NCBI GenBank assembly: GCA_020736575.1
Contig: JAGPYM010000005.1
Span: 310,001 to 374,000 of the forward strand
Source of the DNA: Thelonectria olida
Taxonomy: Eukaryota; Ascomycota; Sordariomycetes; Hypocreales; Nectriaceae
DNA length: 64,000 nucleotides
Direction of reading: 5' to 3'
Position 1 is the first letter of the stretch; each line of letters opens with the position of its first letter. Below the pieces are notes generated by a model. That model was given only the letters and a program-made list of their open reading frames with translations, did no database searches and was not told the origin of the DNA. Shown in pieces: positions 23,504 to 35,900 of the stretch. The position numbers and the translations under genes are program-made.

Positions 23504-25348
23504 TGGGATGAATTGTTTGCTTTTGGTGGTGAGTGTTGATGAGTGACGGTCGGTGAATGTGAGTTTGGAGTTTTGAAGACGCGAGGATCAATGACGCGAC
23601 GACAATTAGGCAACGAAATTAACTGAGCGATTGCTTCAAGACGAGGGCAGTAATGGCAAAACCACAGATATTGAGAAGCAAGGAAGAAGAGTCATTTGTG
23701 TCATTTTGTCGTTTTATAAATGCGTGTTTGCTGAATGATGCGAGGCTCGGATGCATGTATGTTTGGGTGGGCGTCTGCAGTTTGTCCTCCATGGCATATC
23801 TCCATTGACCTGGCGGGGTCCTGCAGGCAACCACCAATTGGGTACGCAATGTTGGATATATAAAACCATTTGGGACATTTCAAGAAAGACCTTGTTATAA
23901 ACGTCGGAGATCGATTGCATCTTGACTCTGTAGTACGGAAACGCGCCTTGCGATGAGCGTGGCTGGTTGTCCCTTCCCTGTCCATGGAGCGTCTTTTGCA
24001 AGCAGCCTGACAAATGCACGAGAGATGCTAGGTCGAAACCCCGTTGGGGAATGTTTGATCCCTAGCCAAGATGATCTAGAATCCCATCGCGGCAAGTACA
24101 ACCAGATAGTGATTGTTTACTCCAACTGACTCTCTCCGAATAGGGCGGCTAGGCAGGATCAAGTTGCACAGGTGCCAACACCAGCTACCAAGCAACGCCA
24201 AAGATGTGGCCCTCAACATCAGCCTAGCCTATGCCTTTGTGGAGGCTGGTTTGTCTCAGTATACCCACCGATGCGATTTGTTGAGGGGTGGGTTATCGGG
24301 AGAAAGGCAAAAAAAGACCCGATGCATTATTCAGAATGTCTGTTAATGGTGCCAGCCCGCTCTTGGGGATGCACACCACACAGAGAAATACGTGTGTGTG
24401 AGAGCATCAAGACTTACTGGCACCAAGGTTTCAACCGGCTTGCATGGGCGGTGCTCTACGACATGGAAAAGGAGAAGATGCATTACCATGGCCCGGAGAC
24501 ACGACGACTTTGCGATCTCTTCACTCAACTCTGCTCTGAAATATGTCGATGGGTCATCCTACAGAAGGAAAGACTTGGCGCAGTGGATAGTGGATCTTGG
24601 TGTTGAAAGAGACGGGATCTTATCAGATGCACTAGAAATGCATGACAATCCGTAATTCTCGGGCTGTCGGGATGCTCGTATTCACCGAAAGTGCATGCTG
24701 GTTGAGGGCAAGTTGATGTGGTGGTTGCTTGGGTGAGAGAGGTCGGAGAGGTGAAGCAACGACCGTCACATACCAGCCCAACAGTGATAAATTGGAGGTG
24801 GCTTAGCTGAACCGTGGCGCAGTCGCTCTTGAAAAGAGGCCAAGCTGCGGCGCATTTCGCAATGCCATTGATTGTTTCGGGCCGGCCCCACTCTTTCCCT
24901 TCTTCAGCGCTTGTCTTCCTGCTTGGCCGTCTTGATTTTGATTTGATCTTCATCACGTCCGACGTCGCCAATGACGCAACAAGCAAGCGCCCTGGTTTCA
25001 GAACAAGAACAGGAACAAGAACCGGACGAAGCGTCTTTGGCCAGCGAAACCAGCCTTTCATCTTTGCGGCTAGTGTGATGGACTGTTTTTAGCCATCTAT
25101 CCACGGAATAGAGTCAGGCGGGCCGAGGTTGTCACATTCCTTGTCCCCTTGCATCATAATCGTCGCTCGACCTGTGAATCATTTCTCGCCAGGTGCTTGA
25201 GGGAGCCAAGTCGCTCTTCGTTGCTTGCTTTTCCTTTTAAAAGCCATGTCCTTCCTTGTCCTTGTCCTTGTCCATGTCCCTCTGTAGCATCAACACGTAG
25301 AATCCCTCCCACCAAGCAGCGCACCAACGCCATAACTCAACTCTCACC
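23504..25348. other. Intergenic region upstream of the SUR7-like gene
   Basis: No supported gene. Open frames at 24172-24606 (+) and 24525-25061 (-) lack motifs and overlap each other. A short CCTTGT repeat lies at 25252-25270. The bases after about 25140 are C/T-rich and probably belong to the leader of the next gene. Confidence 0.5.
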
Positions 25349-26416
25349 ATGTTGTCGCGATTCACCATCGCAATCCCCTTGGTCTTGTCCTTGGTGGCAT
25401 TCGTCCTCTCCAACCTCTGTCTTTTCGCCGGCCGAGACAAGGGCTTCATGGAGGATTACGCCATTGCCAGACTCAACACGTCCATGCTGGGCCACAGCCT
25501 CCTCGCATCCGAGTCCAGCAGCTCCTCCAGCGACGACGACAACGACGACGACGGCCTCTTTGAAGACCTCAAGGACAAGTGGAACGAGGTCAAGGACGAC
25601 ATCATCGACGAGATCAACAACGTCACCAGCCAGATCGTCGACGAATGGGCCGAAGCGCTGGGCATCGCTGAGTGGTACTCGCTCCACGTCGTGAACGTTT
25701 GCGAGGGCTACTACAAGGGCAATGCCACGAACAAGAATGCCGGGTTGAACATCACCCACTGCACCAAGGCTAGAGTCGGTACGTACTCGAATATCCCACT
25801 CGCGTTGCTCAAGTGAACGAGCATGTGCTGACACGCCTCAATAGACTTCAATGTTTCCGAGATGCTCAACAAGGAACTCAGCATCGGCCCCGTCGACCTC
25901 TCCCTCGCCGACCTCGGCTGGTCCGACGAGATCAACGACGCCCTCGACAACCTCAACGACGCCCTGCTCGGCCTCTTCATCGTCTACCTGGTCGCCATCA
26001 TCGCCTCAGGCATCGCCATGATTGGCTGCGTCGCCGCTCTCGTCCTCTTCCGTCCACACCTTAGCCCGCGGGACACCCTGATCAACTCGCGCTGGGCCAA
26101 AGTCAACTCGTTCCTGGCCTCGCTCGCCGCCATGAGCGTCTTCACCGGCAGCGTCATCGTCACCGTGACGGCCGACAAGGCCATCAAGAAGCTCAACCGC
26201 TACGGCGACGACGTGGGCGTCTCGGCCACAAAGGGCAACAAGTTCCGCGCTCTCAGCTGGACCGCCGTCGCCTTCGCCGTGACGGCCTCCCTGTACTGGA
26301 TGGCCCACAAGTACCTCATCAAGCGCCAGCAGCGCCGCGAGTGGACTGAGCGCAAGGCCAACAACGACTCGCCGGCTCGAGGCAACTCTCACGAAATGAC
26401 GAATGTGCGCGCTTAA
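25349..26416 (+). CDS. SUR7/PalI-type four-pass membrane protein
   Basis: Two exons (25349-25778, 25845-26416; 66-nt intron) encode 333 residues. The layout is that of the fungal SUR7/PalI family: a first hydrophobic helix at about 5-27 (signal anchor), a long acidic outer loop with several N-glycosylation sequons (NTS, NVT, NAT, NIT, NVS), then three closely spaced helices (LLGLFIVYLVAIIASG; FLASLAAMSVFTGSVIV; TAVAFAVTASLYWMA) and a basic cytoplasmic tail. The loop has a Ser/Asp-rich tract (SSSSSDDDNDDD). Family members sit in the plasma membrane at eisosomes or act in pH sensing. Which subfamily this is cannot be told from sequence alone; the assignment rests on topology. Confidence 0.75.
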
Positions 26417-27258
26417 AGAAGCCATGATCTTTGAGGGGGAAGGGGGAGTTGTGAAAATATCGGACCGGACATGATACCAGAAGTGTGTTTCTATGTAGCT
26501 TCGTCTCGTGTGTGTCTTTGTGATCTTTGAGGAGGATTTTCTTTGTTTCATCAGACGAAACATGACTTGCGAAAGCCCCTTTTTCCTTTATGTCAATAGG
26601 TACAAGGTAGCCAGCCACACACCCTGAGATAGCAGGCCTGTCTCAAAGAAGATCATACCAACCCACTACATAGCACAGTAATTCAGAACAAATTCAGACC
26701 GTCATCGTAGGCAAAACACCTGTAACGCCATCAAACAGAACCTGTCGTGTATCCCAAGGCCCTGACCCGTCGCACCGAGGGATCGCCGACGCTTGCGCAG
26801 GATCTCGTTCGTCCCAGGCCCAGCTTGACACCTGCTGCATCAGGGTCCGGACGCGGCCAAATAGGGATACCAGAGCCGGATACGGATGGGTTGCCTCTCT
26901 GCTTGATTCAGACTTGCCGAGACATGGTGTGCGACCTCGATGCTTGCTTTGGCACTTTCATATCACAGCTTTAGAGACGTTTCCCCTCACCAAAACGAAC
27001 AGAAAGATACTCTTCATCGCTATTTGTTTCTTGCGAGACCATGCCTGCACTATCTCGTACATCTACTAGCTAAAGGAGCATAGTAGGACTCATATCCATA
27101 CTACACAGAGACTCCATCGTAGTGCTCATAGACTCCCTAAAAGACAAAACCCCCAACCACGAACAAAACGCCTTTTTGTAACTTACATGCAACCCAACAC
27201 CAAAGTAGAATATGCATAGTGTGACTCCAAGGACAAAGGAACAAGAAGAATAACAAAT
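26417..27258. other. Intergenic region between converging genes
   Basis: This stretch lies between the 3' ends of the membrane-protein gene (+) and the transporter gene (-). I see no gene; it should hold both 3' untranslated regions. Confidence 0.6.
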
Positions 27259-29260
27259 CTAAGAAGAAGGGGCAACACGGGTCATGCCGGTCAACTCGGT
27301 GCCCGAGTCGCTTCCGCGCCGTGAGGATATTTCCACCTTCACAGGCGCAGTGAGTCTCTCAAGAGGGGCTGGGTGTCTTTCCAGCGTAAAGAGCGCAACG
27401 ATGACCATGGCGGCACAGATGAGCATCATGATCTTAATCTCCTCTGCAAATGCCCCGGCATACACCTCTCGTATATGCTCCTGAAGGTCCGGTGGGAAGT
27501 GCAGGCCAGTTAGGGGTGAGCGGTGCAGATCTTCGAGTTGCTTTGGAGTCAAGATGGAGCCAAGGTAGTTATTGACGTGAGCGTTGAATATGACTGTGCA
27601 TATCGACAAGCCGATGCATCCTCCCAAGACCCGAGCCTGGGAAACGGCACCTTGAGCAGAGGCCAGCTCGCTCCGTTCTGCCGCCAAGATGCTGGTCATT
27701 ATAGTTGCGGCCGAGAAAGAAAGGCCAACGCCCAAGCCAAAGATGACTTGGAAGCCATATTGTGCTTGTACGTTTGCATCAGGTTCTGTCAGCATCGACA
27801 TTAAGCCAACTCCGAGCAGTTGCAGGCAGGCGGCTCCAAACAGCGTAAAGGACGTGTTGTTCTTCTTGCTGGAGAGAGCGCCTCCCAGAAACGACCCAAT
27901 GGCGCAAGCACCGAGCAAAGGAAGAATATGCAGTCCGGCCATGAGGACGCCTTGCTGATTGACAATCTGAAACCGTTCGGGAATCACAATCGACAGTGCA
28001 ATATAAGGGAACCCTGTGAGCAATGTTACGCTGGGTCATGGTTAGCAAAAGTGGAAGAAGGAAGCCAGGCATTGACCTACAGCAGTCCTGCAGAATAGAC
28101 ACGGCGAAGCATCAGTCTGATTGGGAAAATGGGCTCGATGCGTCGATACGCCTTCATCTCCAGAAACACCTCCCACCAGACAAATATGATCCAACTCAGT
28201 CCTGAGATGGCGAGAGCCGAGATGATCTCTGGGCTCTTCCACTCGAACGTCTGTGATCCGGCTTGCTGAATAGCAAACACGAGGAAGCCCGAGCTGCTCA
28301 GCAATGTTGCACTGCCAATGAAATCGATGCGTCTGAAGGCTCCCCACGAGAAGAAATGCTCGGCATCCTCCTGGGGCCAGAAGTTGGTGATGCATAGAAT
28401 AGTCACCAGTCCAAAGGGGATGCTACACGGGTCAGCCACGGACTTCCACGCCTGATGCAAAGACTCACTTCATGTTGAACAGCCATCTCCAGTCCGAGGC
28501 TTGTGAGATGGCACCGCCAATGATTGGGCCGAGAACAAAGGCCACGGCCAGAGTTGCGCCGACCATGGCACCGATCAAACTGGGCCGATGGGACGGGCCA
28601 ACTTCCACCAGGCCGATCTGTGTGAGGCTGTACAGACCGGAGGCGCCCATGCCCTGAAAAGCTCGACAAATAATCCTGCCCCTTGTCAGCCTGGCTCCTT
28701 ACTCCCCTTGTAAAACGATGGCAAACTCACAGTGCCGTCATGCTGTTTGCTGATCCGCATCCCTGCGAGAAGCCCACAAAGAACACCCACGATACCACAA
28801 GCATGTTTCGCCTCCCGTAGATGTCACTGAGCTTTGACACGCAAACGGCAAACCCTGTGACGCTTTGTCAGACCAGTTGCCACACCTCCATCTGGGAGAG
28901 TCATACCCATGTATGTTAGAAGATAGGCCAGGACGATCCACGGAGCATTGACAAAGTCATTCAAGTCTTGTGAGATGGTTACGAGAGACGTTGAGACAAT
29001 CGAGGTATCGAGACTCGAGAAGAGGAGACCGGTCAGCAGCCTGTCGACAGGTCAGAATCAAATGAAAGCCAGCATGTATTGGGAGGCTCTTACGATAATA
29101 CAAGGACGACTTGTCGAGGCCCCGAAACCGAATGTTTTTGAATACCAAAGGTAGACGAGGAAGAGGCGTCGGCATTCCCCATGCCCTCCTCCAGGGCCCC
29201 CATCTGCTGGCCCAGAGAGGGATTGGGGTAGGGCAGCGACACAGTATAGTCATTTGGCAT
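27259..29260 (-). CDS. MFS drug/toxin exporter of the 14-helix (DHA2) type
   Basis: Six exons on the minus strand (29094-29260, 28907-29040, 28731-28854, 28469-28675, 28081-28422, 27259-28030) join in frame into 581 residues. Introns are 46-55 nt. After a short hydrophilic N-terminus (MPNDYTVSLPYPNPS) the first helices carry LDTSIVSTSLVTIS and KLSDIYGRRN, the signature A of the major facilitator superfamily, followed by GMGASGLYSLTQIG and GPIIGGAISQASDWRWLF, typical of DHA2 multidrug exporters (14 membrane helices). It should export small molecules across the plasma membrane by proton exchange. It lies 3.7 kb from the divergent polyketide synthase gene, and such transporters often export the product of an adjacent cluster. 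The start at 29260 gives the longest consistent N-terminus; an ATG at 29253 is out of frame. Confidence 0.93.
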
Positions 29261-29381
29261 GCTTGCGTGGTTGCGAGAGAATGGCGTACTCGTTTCGGAG
29301 GAGGCGAGGAGGACAGAGCGAGGAAGAAGGAGAAATGTGTTGACAGTGGCTCAGTGATGGTGTTTCGGTCCGAAGAGTCTT

Positions 29382-29398
29382 GGGGGGGGGGGGGGGGG
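29382..29398 (+). repeat. Homopolymer G17 tract
   Basis: Seventeen consecutive G residues about 120 bp upstream of the transporter start codon. On the transcribed sense of that gene it is a C tract. Its length may be unreliable in assembly. Confidence 0.9.
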
Positions 29399-32300
29399 AG
29401 CTGCAGTCAAGTTGGCAAGGGCCAGTCAAGAGAAGGTGCATTGGAGCCGCGTCAATGCGATGCAGCAAGATAATGGGAACGAGAAGAGGAGAAGAATCGT
29501 CGTATGTCTGAAGAGGAAGAACGAACGACCAAGGTTGAAATAGGTTTTCGTCCTTCATATCAACATCTGAGGCTCTCAACCAGAGACAAGAACAGGCACA
29601 AGATGTCTCTTTCGCTCCCGTTTCGCATAACCCGCAATCAAGTCGCTTTTCTCGCTTTTGAGACAGACTGCCGTAGAAGGCAGCTGGAAACCCGCCCCGT
29701 CCCTTGATCCAGGCGACAAAGGTGAATATGTATTTGAGACACAGCCCGCCTCCCAAGCGGTTGCACCGATGGCGAGCAAATGGCCACCCGGCTGCATGAA
29801 CCTCAAACCTCTGCTCGCCTAGCCAGACTCTTGGTCCAAAGCGGCCCGTGGTAGGATGAGATCTTCTCTGACAGTTACACCAGAGAGAAGAGGCGACTGC
29901 TATGACGGGTGCTGTATGACCTGAGACATGGCCGCTGTGCGCAAGACAAGCTGTCTAGGGTCAAGACGGGTGTTACGGGCTGGGAACGGATAGGATGGCC
30001 TGGTGTGATGAGTCCGTTTGGGTATTTCCCGCGACGGGACTCAGGCTTTTGTTCATCTTCCCGTGGACAACAACAACTAAGTTACCTAGGTAGTAAACCG
30101 TTTTGCCCTTCTCAGTTTGCAAGCCATGCACAGGCACCGCCAGGAGGCCCATGCCCCCTCTTCCAGACCCGTCAAGTCGTCTCGTCTCGTCCCCTCTCAT
30201 GCAAGCGACGGGGACAAGACCCAACTGCAAGTATCCGCTGCGCCCGAGTGATACATGGCTCGGGCTTAGGGCTTGCTCAACTCAACTTTTCCTCTCCTCA
30301 AAAGGATCTCGCTCCTGGCTGAAACCGTGCCGGCTTGCCCTTTCGGACCTAGAGGGAACTAGCCTGCGTCCAAGGAAACCTGACGGGCCGTCTTGCTCGT
30401 GGAGCCTTTTGCTGTTACGGGCCGGTAAGGGTCTGATTTGTGATATGATATCGAACCGTGCAGTAGTTGCACCATGTACTGCTCTGGCGTACGCGTCACG
30501 ATGCTTCATCTAGGTGCACGTATCTTGTCTGCTCGGCTGGCCAGGAGTGTTATCTCGATCCCAAGCCACTTCTTCTAGAGAATTGAGGGTGTTGGTGGCC
30601 TCGGTGGAAGTAGAATATGCAAGCGAGGTATTCAGCTGGAAGTGGCAGAGTAGTTCCATTGCCAATGCCTTATGGCGAGCCTCTCGAGCAGCTCTGAAGG
30701 TCCCGCCTTGTGTCACTGTCTGGTGTGACCATGATGCGCCACACGCGACTTGCTACAGCCACGGCAACCAATGGCCGTTTGCAGGACGGAAAGACAGAAT
30801 TCCCGTGTTTGCATTTGAGGACGAGTTTCAGCCCTTCAAACCGTCGAGAATCATTGTTTCGTCAGGTGGACGGTGAGAGTGAGGTCCCAGCCCAACGCAA
30901 GATGCTTCAGAATAGGCGGACAACTAGGCACCTGTCTATTTGTTTTGGTTACTAAACTCACTCTTGGTACTATATTGCCAGGTATTTTACCTCTAAGTAG
31001 CTAGTCTTTGCCTGTGACAAGCAAGCCCAACACGTGGCAAGAGAGAATGTTCGACATGAGCAGGCCGATGCTCGGAAATCCATCTAAAAGCGGCCTTGTC
31101 CGCGCAGAGAGGGATGAAGAATGACCGCAAACATGTCAGCTTAGGACATCTCCAGGGGAACGAATAAGTCTAGTCATGCCAGCCGGCGGGTGTTGGCCGT
31201 TCGGGAATGTCCCGGCCAGGCCGGAGACCGCATCCTCCTCTCCGCCACCGCCACGGACTCCCGATTGGGTTGACTGTCGTCCCGTGTTGGTTGATGCTTG
31301 CAGAGAGGCGCAGGTAGAGCTGGCCATTGGGAGAAGCATACGTCTCTGTACGGGGCCTTACCGAGCGGCAATTTGCTACGTGTGCATTAGCCAGATGGTG
31401 TTGGTGCTCTGCCGTCTGCCCATCTGTGATTGTTCCTCGTGAGATTTCCTCACGCCAGAACAAAGACCATAAGCTGCGGAAGCCTTTGTGGCCGAGTGAC
31501 AGATGGACAAAGGCCAGTTGCACTGCGCTCGACGAGGCTCGGCATGGCCATCTTGCCCTGATTCGGCTCGAACAACCCAAATGCAAGTAGTTTTCAGCGT
31601 GACCAGACACCAAGACAACGGCAATGTCAGCGGTGTCAGCGATATGACGTTGCTGGCATATCGGCATCAGCTCGGCGCACTCAGGGCTACAAAGGCCACG
31701 GTGAGTGCTCTGGGCCCTACTGCTTCCCTCCTCGGTCAATAATCCATAGCACCGTGGTTTTCTTACAGCTTAGTTCCCTGTCTGTTGCTTCCTCTGTGGA
31801 CCCTGCGGACGAGGCGTGGCTTACATGCAGATAAAAGCATGACAAAGACTTCGGTTCCTTCTCATGTGCCGTCTTGGGGCCTCGCCGAGAAGCACGGGGC
31901 CGTCATTCAGGCACAGACACATACATCATCTCGTAGCCTTATTACCCATGTCTCAAACTCGGTGGCTGATCCCATCCCAGGGTGGAAGCCGGCTCAGGTG
32001 GCAGACGGAGCAAACACTCATCAAACACCGGACGTATCTTTTGCTGTGAAAACGGCCGAGCCCTCCATTCAGACAGACGTAAAGGAGGCGAGGAGATCGA
32101 CTCTACCACTCGCAATCCTGGCCCTGTCTTCTCCAGTAGCCAACACGAGTCATCCCAGCCTGGCCTGAGTGAGGTCTTTTACGAGCTGGAGACAATCGGA
32201 TGTCTAGCTTGCAGCCGTGCATCAATAATATGCGAGAAGGCATCCACCTGGCCCAATCCAACAACAGCATTGCAGCGCTTCGAGCATGTTATCCACAGCG

Positions 32301-32693
32301 CTATCAGAAGATTGTCAATACTCATGCATCTCGTCGAAGCGAAGGAATGCCGGGAAGCGGACATAAAAGTGGCTATTGGATTATAGAAGGAACACACACG
32401 GCAGTTCGAATGCTGTTCTTGGGGTTCCTCCTTTCAATCCCCGTCGAGGACCGGAGTTTGAAACTGACTGAACACCGAGACAGCCAAGGATATACTCACT
32501 CAACCGCCACTATGAGAACGCCTTGAGCAGACTCTGTTCGCCAACTCATCAAAAGCATTTACTGACAAGTCAACTTGATCTCTCAGATTCTATACAATGG
32601 TATATAGTCGAAACCCTGTTCGTCCTGCCATCGGCAACTCGCAAAGCAACTCCGTTCATCAACACAGGACATCTTAGCCGTGAACGATTCGCG

Positions 32694-32698
32694 TATAA
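32694..32698 (+). promoter_or_regulatory. TATA-like element upstream of the PKS
   Basis: The sequence cgTATAAga lies about 230 bp before the PKS start codon and is followed by a C/T-rich, CA-containing stretch (32715-32755) suited to transcription starts. This is a pattern match only. Confidence 0.35.
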
Positions 32699-32927
32699 GA
32701 CCATCTCGACGCTTCGTTCATTTCATCTCTTCTCGCCATCATCCTCAAACACGTTTCCCGCCCAACACTTTACTGCTCAACAAACCAACTGGCAGCCGTC
32801 GACATCTGCCTACATTCAACAGGAACCACTCACCCAATTCCCCAAATCTCGTACCTTGAGCGAAGCTCACTCCCTTCTCCATTCCTTTCCCTCCTTTTCT
32901 AACCCAGAGTCCGTAACCGTCTCGAGG

Positions 32928-35900
32928 ATGGACCAACACCCTCAACCAGCCTCGATGGATGACATCGCCGTGATTGGTATCGGTCTGCGCTTCCCCGGAA
33001 ATGCCACCTCCCCAGAAGAGCTCTGGAAAGTCCTCGAAAGGGGCGAATCTCAGTGGTCAGAGTTCCCCAAGGACCGTCTCAACATCGACGGCTACTTTCA
33101 CCCTGGCGGAGATCGCCAGGGAAGCGTAAGTCAAATACTTCCCTACCCTCTACGTGATGCCCCTTGCTGACTCCTTTCCAGATATCATTTCGCGGCGCTC
33201 ATTTTCTCAAAGATGACTTTGCTACGTTTGATGCCCCCTTCTTCTCAGTGGCAGCCGAGGATGCCAAAGCCATCGACCCTCAGCAAAGAATCTTGCTCGA
33301 GGCTTCATACGAGGCTCTCGAGAACGCCGGGATACGCATAGAGGACATCGACGGCAGCGACACGTCGGTCTATGTCGGTTCATTCGTAAAAGACTACGAA
33401 CAAGTCTGTCTCCGAGACCCCGACTGGCAGCCTCAATATGCAGCCACGGGCAACGGCATTGCCATCATGGCGAACCGCATCTCGTACTCGTTTAACCTTC
33501 ACGGCCCCAGCATGACGCTCGACACTGGCTGCAGCGGCAGTCTTGTGTCAGTCCACCTGGCCGCCCAGAGTCTTCGTTCTGGAGAAGCCTCTCTCGCCAT
33601 CGCCGCCGGTGCTGGCATGATTCTCACACCAAACACCATCATGCCCATGACTGCACTCAACTTCCTCAGCCCGGATGGAAAGTGCTTCACCTTTGACGGG
33701 CGCGCCAACGGGTACGGCCGAGGCGAGGGCATTGGCGTTGTTGTCCTCAAGAAGCTGTCAGATGCTATTCGCGACAACGACACGATCCGATCCGTCATTA
33801 GAGGCACTCGAGTCAACCAGGACGGCCATACTACAGGCATCACGCTTCCCAGCAAGGAAGCCCAAGTTGCCAATATCAAGGGCGTGTACAAATCTGCCGG
33901 CTTGGATTTCGACCAAACGGCCTATGTCGAGTGCCACGGAACCGGCACTCAGGCTGGAGACTGGCGAGAGCTCAAGGCCATCTCTGAGTCCCTGGGTTCT
34001 CAGCGATCCGCCGACAACCCCATCGTCGTTGGCTCTGTGAAGCCCAACATCGGCCATCTGGAGGGCGCAGCTGGAGTTGCTGGCCTCATCAAAGGCATTC
34101 TGACGTTGGAACATGGCAAGATCCCCCCAAATATCAACTTCCAGCGAGCCAACCCTGACATCGACTTCGAGTCATGGAGGGTCAAGGTCCCCACCAAGGT
34201 CCTCGACTGGCCCCTTCCCGGCCTTCGCCGTGTGAGCGTCAACTGCTTCGGCTTCGGAGGCACCAATGCCCATGTCATCATGGACGAGGCTCCAAGATAC
34301 CTGGCTTGTCGCGGCATGAAGGCCAATCACAACTCGATCGAAGACAGACCTCCCAGCCGGGACTCGGTCATGGACCAGACCACGCTCCCCGGACCTCAGC
34401 TCTTCTGCTTCTCGTCTCACGAAAAGGCCGGCGTCTCTCGAGTTATGAAGTCCCATGCCCCCTATCTAGCTGCCAACCAGATGAACCATGTCGAACCTGA
34501 GCTGCTCCGCGACTACGCATTTACCCTCAATTCTCGCCGGTCCAACTTAGAATGGAGGCACACCATACTCGCAGACTCAATTCAAGGGCTCGTCCAGCAG
34601 ATCAATGCCGCCCAAGAAACCAATTTTGGCCGGGCGTCCAAAGGGAAGCAGCCCAAGGTTTGCTTCGTCTTCTCAGGCCAGGGTGCGCAGTACGCTCAGA
34701 TGGGCAAGGATCTCGCATCCTTTGAAGTCTTCCGCCAGAGCCTGACCGAGGCGTCGACTTATATGAAGTCCGTCCTGGGTAGTCCCTTCGATCTCGTCGA
34801 TGAGATTACGAAGGACGCCAACGAGTCTCGCATCTCAAACCCAGAGATCGCTCAACCGGCCACGACGGCTTTGCAAGTTGCTCTCGTTGATCTGCTCGCT
34901 TCGTTTTCCGTCTCGCCCAAACACGTCATCGGCCACTCATCTGGTGAAGTTGCTGCCGCATACGCCTGTGGACTCGTTTCTCGGCAAACGGCATGGCAGG
35001 TCGCTTACTATCGCGGGCTTGCCGCCTCGTCAATTCCTACTAAAGCCGGAGCACTTCAAGGCGGAATGATTGCTACTGGTTTCTCATTGAGTGAAGCCCG
35101 AGACTATATATCCGCAACCGCTCAGGGTCTCGAGGTGGCCTGCGTCAACAGCCCCCGATCCGTCACCCTTTCCGGTACTGCCGACGCTATTGAGTATGCT
35201 TCAGCTGATCTGTCACAGAAGAAGATCTTCTGCCGGCGTCTTCCTGTCACTACGGCTTACCATTCGACTCACATGGAGCTTGTTGCCGAGGATTACAAGA
35301 CGATGCTGAACAACACAGCTGCATCGGAGGGCTCTAACACGGTAACCATGTTCTCTTCAGTCACTGGACTCCCTGTTTCAGCCGAGGATATAGATAGCCA
35401 ATACTGGGTCAACAATATGGTGTCTACGGTTCAGTATGTGAAGGCAGTCGAGGCCGTGATGGCTCTCGCCTCCGAGGAACGACCTGACACCCTGATAGAG
35501 CTTAGTCCAGTCGCGGCCCTCAAGTCACCCACCATGGACATTTTTGCCAGCATCCAACTGCAGCATCATCCACTATACCTGTCTGTTCTGGAGCGCAAGG
35601 TTGACGGAGTCAAGTCTCTGCTAAAGGTCGTCGGCGATCTGTGGGCTCACGGTTCCATCATCGACATGGAGAAGGTCGTCTCCAGGGGCCACTCGGATGT
35701 TTCCCTCAAGTGTCTTGCGGACCTCCCTCCGTACCCTTGGAACCACACCAAGTCATACTGGCACGAGTCGCACCTTGGAGAAGCCAACAGATTCAGAGAG
35801 TTCCCCCGGCAAGATCTCATTGGCGCCCCCACCGCCGATGCTATATCCTTCGAGCCTCGATGGCGTGGCTTTCTTCGCATTTCAGAGAACCCGTGGCTTC

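Larger units (their letters stand above)
29261..32927. other. Divergent intergenic region between transporter and PKS
   Basis: 3.7 kb between divergent genes with no gene I can support. A G17 run (C17 on the transporter's coding strand) lies at 29382-29398, within the transporter leader. Partly coding-looking frames occur at 31785-32168 and 31982-32386 (+), the latter with FYELETIGCLACSRAS, but no regulator motif such as a Zn2Cys6 cluster is visible. The last 370 bases include a TATA-like element and a pyrimidine-rich leader of the PKS. Confidence 0.5.

Noticed and set aside
24172..25061. Overlapping frames of 144 and 178 residues upstream of the SUR7-like gene
   Set aside because: They overlap on opposite strands, have no motif and no upstream promoter features.
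31170..31739. 189-residue minus-strand frame in the PKS-transporter gap
   Set aside because: Arg/Ser/His-rich translation without fold or motif, matching chance reading of GC-rich DNA.
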